Source: Paradevosia sp036499825 | GTDB taxonomy: Bacteria; Pseudomonadota; Alphaproteobacteria; Rhizobiales; Devosiaceae | Assembly (NCBI GenBank): GCA_036499825.1 | Contig: DASYCZ010000036.1 | Location: forward strand, 20,888-84,887 | DNA: 64,000 nucleotides | Direction of reading: 5' to 3' | Part shown: positions 59,525 to 64,000 of the stretch, in pieces | How the letters are laid out: every line of letters starts with the position of its first letter | How positions within the stretch are numbered: position 1 is the first letter of the stretch | Notes under the pieces: generated by a model | Told to the model about the DNA's origin: nothing | What the model saw: only the letters and a program-made list of their open reading frames with translations | The model's database searches: none | Program-made: the position numbers and the translations under genes

Positions 59525-60663
59525 GCGTTCAGCACCCGGTTCTCGGTGACATCCGGTTCATACCACTCGCTCAGCACCATAGGATCGTGCTCATTGCCGA
59601 CAAAATCACTGGCGCATTTTTCGACTTCCTGGGACGAGGCCAGTTGCCGCACGGCCCAGATGGCGGCACCCCGCACCAGAGGCTCCGGATCGCCCAGCAA
59701 GGCCCTGGCGGCCGGAAGCAGCGCCCTATCGGCGGAATTGCCGATGGCGATCAGCACATTACGCAAAAATCGCGCGCGCCCCAAGCGTTTCACCGGCGAG
59801 GCGGCGAACAGGGCGCGGAACGCCGCATCATCGAGTCCCGCCAGATCGCCGAGCCCGGGCGCCCTGAGTTCATCACGGGCGGCGAGCTTCATGTCCCTGG
59901 TGGTCGAGGCGAATTTGTTCCAGGGACAGACGGCCAGGCAATCGTCGCACCCGAAGATGCGGTTGCCCATGGGACGCCGGAAGGCGCGGGGGATCGGCCC
60001 CTGGTGCTCGACGGTGAGATAGGCAAGGCAGCGCCGGGCATCGAGCCGGAACGGCGCGGGGAAAGCATCGGTGGGGCAGATATCGAGGCATTTGCGGCAA
60101 CTGCCGCAGCTTTCGGGATGCGGCTTGGACGCCGGCAGCTCGGCGCTGGTGAGGATGGCGCCCAGGAACAGCCAGGAGCCGAACTGGCGCGACACCATCA
60201 CGGTGTGCTTGCCCTGCCAGCCGATGCCGGCGGCCTCGGCCAGGGGCTTTTCCATCAGGGGGGCGGTATCGACGAAAACCTTCACCTCGGCGCCGGAGCG
60301 CCGGGCCAGAAGCCCGGCAAGATCCTTGAGCTTGCCCTTGATGATCTCGTGATAATCGCGGCCCCGGGCATAGACCGAGATATTGCCGAGGCTTTTGTGC
60401 TCAAGCGCCGCCAGCGGATCGCTGTCGGGGCCGTAATTGACCCCCAGCATGATGACCGAGCGAGCCTCGGGCCAGAGCGCCCTGGGGGCGCCGCGCCGTT
60501 CGGCGGTTTCGGCCATCCACGCCATATCGCCATGCCAGCCGGCGGCGAGCGCCGCGGTGAGTTTGGCGGGCAGGTCTGGCCGCGCATCGGCGGGCGCGAT
60601 GCCGAAGGCGTCAAAGCCCAGGGCCCGGGCGCGGCTTTCTAGTTCGGTGACGAGGCCACTCAA
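59521..60663 (-). CDS. queG: Epoxyqueuosine reductase
   Basis: 380 residues. AIAPADARPD... N-terminal DUF1730, RDYHEIIKGKL, VDTAPLMEKPLAEAAGIGWQGKHT (catalytic Asp region, in two parts), then two 4Fe-4S motifs: CGSCRKCLDICPTDAF and CDDCLAVCPWNKF. The C-terminal part has HEAT-like helices. It performs the last step of queuosine synthesis in tRNA, using cobalamin, which fits the B12 genes in the window. It overlaps GST by 4 bp. Confidence 0.96.
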   Translation of the reverse strand: MSGLVTELESRARALGFDAFGIAPADARPDLPAKLTAALAAGWHGDMAWMAETAERRGAPRALWPEARSVIMLGVNYGPDSDPLAALEHKSLGNISVYARGRDYHEIIKGKLKDLAGLLARRSGAEVKVFVDTAPLMEKPLAEAAGIGWQGKHTVMVSRQFGSWLFLGAILTSAELPASKPHPESCGSCRKCLDICPTDAFPAPFRLDARRCLAYLTVEHQGPIPRAFRRPMGNRIFGCDDCLAVCPWNKFASTTRDMKLAARDELRAPGLGDLAGLDDAAFRALFAASPVKRLGRARFLRNVLIAIGNSADRALLPAARALLGDPEPLVRGAAIWAVRQLASSQEVEKCASDFVGNEHDPMVLSEWYEPDVTENRVLNA

Positions 60664-61337
60664 AAATCCAGGTCCGCATAGCCGCGATGCGCGGGCATGC
60701 CGACGACGCGGTCGTTGAGGAGCGTCCGGAAGGCCGGGCGTGACTTGATGCGCGAATACCAGTCGCGGGTTTCGCCGGCGGTTTCCCAGTCGATATCGCC
60801 CAGATAGTCGAGCATCGACAGATGCGCCGCCAGCGCGAAATCGGCCAGCGTCATGTAGTCGCCGGCGATCCAGGAGCGCGTGGCGAACAGCCAGGTGAAA
60901 TAATGCATGTGCTCGGCGAGGTTCGCCTTGGCGACGCGCAGGATCGCGGGATCGGGCGTGCCGCCCTGGCGGTCGCGCTTGATGATCTTTTCTTCCAGCA
61001 CGTAGCGGGTGACTTCGTCATTGAGCTTGGCGGTGACCCATTCGAGCAGCCGCCACATCTCGGCGCGATCCGACGACAGCGCCGGCACCAGGCCCGCCAC
61101 GGCGGTGGGGGCGAAGCGTTCCTCGATATTGAGCATCACCGCCAGGGGACCCACCACCGGCACTTCGCCATTATCGAGCAGCACCGGAACGGTGGCCGCC
61201 GGATTGATTTCGAGGAAGGCGGGATCGCGGGTCCAGGGCTTTACTTCTTCCAGCGTCACCGACACGCCATATTCGGCGAGCATCAGCCTGGCGAGCCTGG
61301 CCGCGGGATCGAGCGGATGGTGGAGCAACCTTGGCAT
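60660..61337 (-). CDS. Glutathione S-transferase family protein
   Basis: 225 residues. The N-terminal thioredoxin-like domain (LLHHPLDPAARLARLMLAEY, FLEINPAATVPVLLDNGEV, with cis-Pro in TVPVL) and the helical C-terminal domain (RSWIAGDYMTLADFALAAHL, typical N-capping box) are clear. The catalytic Ser/Cys/Tyr position is not obvious (HPLDPAAR). First gene of the operon GST-queG-SDR-GNAT-DUF6886. The specific substrate cannot be inferred. Confidence 0.9.
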   Translation of the reverse strand: MPRLLHHPLDPAARLARLMLAEYGVSVTLEEVKPWTRDPAFLEINPAATVPVLLDNGEVPVVGPLAVMLNIEERFAPTAVAGLVPALSSDRAEMWRLLEWVTAKLNDEVTRYVLEEKIIKRDRQGGTPDPAILRVAKANLAEHMHYFTWLFATRSWIAGDYMTLADFALAAHLSMLDYLGDIDWETAGETRDWYSRIKSRPAFRTLLNDRVVGMPAHRGYADLDF

Positions 61338-61479
61338 TTTGTTCTTTACGATCCTTGCGCTGGGCGCCGTTTCATTGGAGCACTGCCACCGGCGGGCTCC
61401 GAGCCATGATTCGGTTGTGCCGTAATCAAGCCATAACCGGCAGCCCGATGGCGCCGTTCGTTGATGGATAGGGGATCAG

Positions 61480-62292
61480 ATGAACGCCGATCAAGGTCTT
61501 TTTGTGCCGGCCATTCTGGGCATTATCGAAGGACTCACAGAATTCCTGCCGGTCTCGTCCACCGGACATCTGCTGCTGATCGAGCATTTCCTCAGATTCG
61601 ACAGCCCCGGGCGGGTGTTCGAAGTCTTGATCCAGCTCGGCGCGATCCTTGCCATCGTGGTTATTTATTTCTGGCGTCTGGTGGGCATCGCGCGGGATGC
61701 CATCCTGCGCAAGCCCTATGCTTTGCGCTTCCTGCTGTGCGTGCTGCTCGCCTGCCTGCCCGCCGGGATCGCCGGCATCGTGCTGCATGATTTCATCAAG
61801 AACGTCATCTATGAGAGCCCGATCGTCATCTGCGTGATGCTGATCGTGGGCGGCATGATCCTGCTTTATGTCGACCAGCTCAAGCTGAAGCCGCGCTATA
61901 CCGAGATCTACAGCTATCCGCCGCTGCTGTGCCTTTATATCGGCCTGTTCCAGATGCTGGCGCTGGTGCCGGGCGTGTCGCGCTCCGGCGCCACCATCGT
62001 GGGCTCATTGCTGCTCGGCACCGACAAGCGTTCGGCGGCCGAATTCAGCTTCTTCATCGCCCTGCCGCTGATGGTGGGCGCCTTCGGCTACGATCTTTAC
62101 AAGAGCCGCGATCTGATCGGCCCCGAAATGGGGCTCAACATCGCCGTCGGCTTCGCCTTCGCCTTCATCGTGGGCACCATTGTGGTGCGCTATCTGTTGA
62201 ACTTCGTCTCCCGCCACGGCTTCGCGTTCTTCGCCTATTGGCGCATTTTCGTGGGCGCGGTGGGCCTGTGGGGCATCCTGCTGTTCAAATAG
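61480..62292 (+). CDS. uppP: Undecaprenyl-diphosphate phosphatase
   Basis: 270 residues with about eight TM segments. GLTEFLPVSSTGHLLLIEH (about 17-35) and ALVPGVSRSGATIVGSLLLG (about 164-183) hold the catalytic Glu, Ser and Arg. It dephosphorylates undecaprenyl pyrophosphate to recycle the cell-wall lipid carrier and gives bacitracin tolerance. The ATG at 61480 follows AGGGGAT. It is monocistronic and divergent from GST. Confidence 0.97.
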   Translation: MNADQGLFVPAILGIIEGLTEFLPVSSTGHLLLIEHFLRFDSPGRVFEVLIQLGAILAIVVIYFWRLVGIARDAILRKPYALRFLLCVLLACLPAGIAGIVLHDFIKNVIYESPIVICVMLIVGGMILLYVDQLKLKPRYTEIYSYPPLLCLYIGLFQMLALVPGVSRSGATIVGSLLLGTDKRSAAEFSFFIALPLMVGAFGYDLYKSRDLIGPEMGLNIAVGFAFAFIVGTIVVRYLLNFVSRHGFAFFAYWRIFVGAVGLWGILLFK

Positions 62293-62341
62293 GCGGCGGC
62301 GCGACGAGCGACGCCCGCGCGCCTGTCATGGCGGCGGGCGG

Positions 62342-63307
62342 TCAGGCCGTGAGGCGGTCGAACTGGCCGTTGCGGCGGAAGCGCCAGAGGTAGCTGGGCA
62401 GGATCGTTTCCATGCTGGTCGGCGTGATGCCGAGGCCGGAAAGCGTGCGCTTTTCCTTGCGGGCGGCTTCGGAGACCAGATTGTCATGGCCGAGCAGGAT
62501 GACCTGATCGGGCGTCAGCAGCGGCGACGGCAACAGGCTCATGGGCAAAGCCAGCAATTGCCCCATGCCTTCGGAAACCGGCAGCAGCAGATTGTTGCGG
62601 CCGATTTCACGGAGCACGCGCTGCCAGAGCTGCCTGTTGGTCTCGATTTCCGGCCCGCCCAGTTCGTAGATGCGGCCGCCGCGGACTTCGCCCGCCGCCG
62701 CCAGCGCGAAGGCATCGGCCACATCGCCCACATAGACCGGCTGGAAGCGCGACTTGCCGCCGATCAGCGGCAGGATGGGCGACAGGCTCGCCAGCGTACC
62801 GATCAGGCTGAAGAATGCATCGTCCTGGCCGAAGATGATCGAGGGCCGCATGATGAGGGCCTGCGGGAAGGCTTCCAGCACGGCGGCTTCGCCATCGAGC
62901 TTGGAGCGGGCAAAGCCGCTGGCGCTGTCGGGCGTGAAGCCAAGGCCCGACATATGAACGAGTGTGGTGACGCCATTGGCGCGAGCCGCCTGAGCCACGG
63001 TGCGGGCGCCTTCGACATTGATGGCGGAGAAGCGCTGCTTGCCGCGCTGGTAGCCGATGCCCACCAGATTGATCACCACATCGGCGCCGCGCACGGCGCG
63101 CAGCACGGAGGCGGCGTCGCGCACATTGGCCTGGATGGGCACCACCTGCCCCACTGCGCCCAACGGCCGCAGATGGCCCGCAAGGTTGGGACGGCGCTCG
63201 GCGGCGCGGATGCGATAGCCCTTGCGGGCCAGCAGCTGCACGATCTGGGTGCCGACAAAACCGGAGGCGCCGAAAATCGTCACCAGCGGCTGATGCTTGG
63301 GATCCAT
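62342..63307 (-). CDS. NDUFA9-like complex I NAD(P)H-binding protein
   Basis: 321 residues. VTIFGASGFVGTQIVQLLARKGYRIRAAERR (Rossmann motif G-A-S-G-F-V-G, about 10-40, in parts), ADVVINLVGIGYQRGKQRF, NGVTTLVHMSGLGFTPDSAS, RPSIIFGQDDAFF and QPVYVGDVADAFALA match the atypical SDR group of mitochondrial NDUFA9 and its alphaproteobacterial relatives. It may stabilise complex I. ATG 63307 begins at the conserved domain. No nuo genes are near. Confidence 0.88.
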   Translation of the reverse strand: MDPKHQPLVTIFGASGFVGTQIVQLLARKGYRIRAAERRPNLAGHLRPLGAVGQVVPIQANVRDAASVLRAVRGADVVINLVGIGYQRGKQRFSAINVEGARTVAQAARANGVTTLVHMSGLGFTPDSASGFARSKLDGEAAVLEAFPQALIMRPSIIFGQDDAFFSLIGTLASLSPILPLIGGKSRFQPVYVGDVADAFALAAAGEVRGGRIYELGGPEIETNRQLWQRVLREIGRNNLLLPVSEGMGQLLALPMSLLPSPLLTPDQVILLGHDNLVSEAARKEKRTLSGLGITPTSMETILPSYLWRFRRNGQFDRLTA

Positions 63308-63485
63308 GGAGGGCTCCGCTCGAAGGGCTCGCCCGCTTCTATCGCGAAGCCCGCGCCGCTGTCGAGGGCCGTGACCCCGACGAAGAGGCGGCCCCGGTGT
63401 GAGGGATTGTGCGCATCGTGTAATTTCCGTGAAATCAGAATTGACAAGGGGAGACCGCCTCATCTAGGTAGGCGCGCTCACCAGT

Positions 63486-63570
63486 GCCCTGGTGGCGGAA
63501 TTGGTAGACGCGCACGGTTCAGGTCCGTGTGTTGCAAGACGTGGAGGTTCGAGTCCTCTCCAGGGCACCA
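63486..63570 (+). tRNA. tRNA-Leu (anticodon CAG)
   Basis: Starts GCCCTGGTGGCGGAATTGG and ends CCAGGGC-A-CCA. The acceptor stem GCCCTGG/CCAGGGC is perfect, the anticodon loop reads TTCAGGT (CAG), there is a long variable arm, the T arm is GAGGTTCGAGTCCTC and CCA is encoded. 85 nt. Confidence 0.96.
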
Positions 63571-64000
63571 AGTTTCCCAAGGCAGCTACCAGCCTGGTGA
63601 TCCGATCTTTCCAGTGAATTTGCGGTTGATGTGACGCGCGGGGGTTTGCCCGGCGTGGGATTCTCCAAAGCCCTCTCGGCCCACCTCGCCCCTTTGGGGA
63701 CTTCGAGCCGTTCCGCCACGGGCGGGGCAATCGCCCCAGTGGGGCGATTGGAGGCGAGAAGGCCATGAGAGCTATGCTCGAATGGCGAGACGCGCAGCGT
63801 CGGGTGAGGGGTGCGGAGTTCTCCGCATCCCTGATGCTGCGGTTCGCGCTACAACAGAAACTTCAGCGCAACCCCTCACCCCCCTGTCGGACCCTTGTAA
63901 CTTGAAGCCGCCGTTATCTGGTAAGGATAGCGTTGCGGTGATGCGGGGCAGCTCGAAGAACCCTTGGGCATTGCAGCCCGTGGGAGAGCCAGGGGCGCCC
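63571..64000. other. Non-coding tail with family B repeat fragments; no gene seen
   Basis: 63680-63745 holds CTCGCCCCTTTGGGGACTTC and related family B pieces. CGGGTGAGGGGTGCGG (from 63801) and CAACCCCTCACCCCCC (63869) form an inverted repeat. The last 100 bases contain no motif I recognise and no convincing reading frame on either strand. Confidence 0.55.

Noticed and set aside
63880..64000. A truncated gene or insertion-sequence end at the window edge
   Set aside because: Short open frames exist on both strands but show no family motif or ribosome-binding site, and no terminal repeat can be seen.

Overview
The window is 64 kb of GC-rich chromosome from an alphaproteobacterium. Gene content points to the Hyphomicrobiales (Rhizobiales), with a Devosia-like flavour (inference): an Entner-Doudoroff operon (sugar kinase-zwf-pgl-edd), aerobic-type cobalamin genes (cobA, B, D, E, H, K, L, M, P, Q) mixed with cbiD, DUF1236, DUF1636 and DUF6384 proteins, and many dispersed palindromic repeats of the 'GTCATCCCGGCGAAGGCCGGGATCC' kind. 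Most genes are ordinary housekeeping or small accessory genes in short, tightly overlapping operons (ATGA, GTGA and TTGA junctions).

Layout. 0-10.9 kb: tRNA-Ser, an STT3-like membrane protein, a 1-Cys peroxiredoxin, an ArsR-type regulator, a CreA-like lipoprotein, an amino-acid ABC transporter without its ATPase, and small conserved proteins. 10.9-12.8 kb: palindromic repeats, one of them split by a complete IS30-family element. 13-19.7 kb: a secreted PAN-domain protein, an HNH nuclease, and a lower-GC defence island made of a C5-cytosine methyltransferase, a small HTH protein with its own palindromic operator, a PD-(D/E)xK nuclease and a GmrSD-like (DUF262/DUF1524) nuclease. The last three genes overlap in one operon that ends 3 bp from the lepA stop. 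19.7-29 kb: lepA, RidA, a FAH-family protein, a RecD-like helicase, a CoxG-like protein, and a three-gene coiled-coil/membrane cluster of unknown function.

30-35 kb carries the glucose-6-phosphate to KDPG operon. 35-45.8 kb carries ten cobalamin genes and cbiD in several transcription units. The cobG, cobI, cobJ, cobN and cobF steps are not in the window, and the cobH copy lacks the expected catalytic histidine. 46-48.3 kb has a CDF metal transporter, a 252-bp tandem repeat array and a MerR-type metal sensor with a palindromic operator. 48.3-56.5 kb is the translation cluster infC, rpmI-rplT and pheS-exonuclease-pheT, in which a DEDD exonuclease gene sits between pheS and pheT. 56.5-64 kb holds an alpha/beta hydrolase, the five-gene operon GST-queG-SDR-GNAT-DUF6886, uppP, an NDUFA9-like protein and tRNA-Leu.

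Best candidates for undescribed biology are the methyltransferase / HTH / nuclease / GmrSD island (15.7-19.7 kb), the coiled-coil trio (25.3-29.05 kb) and the exonuclease inside pheST. Function calls rest on motifs read by eye; no database search was possible.
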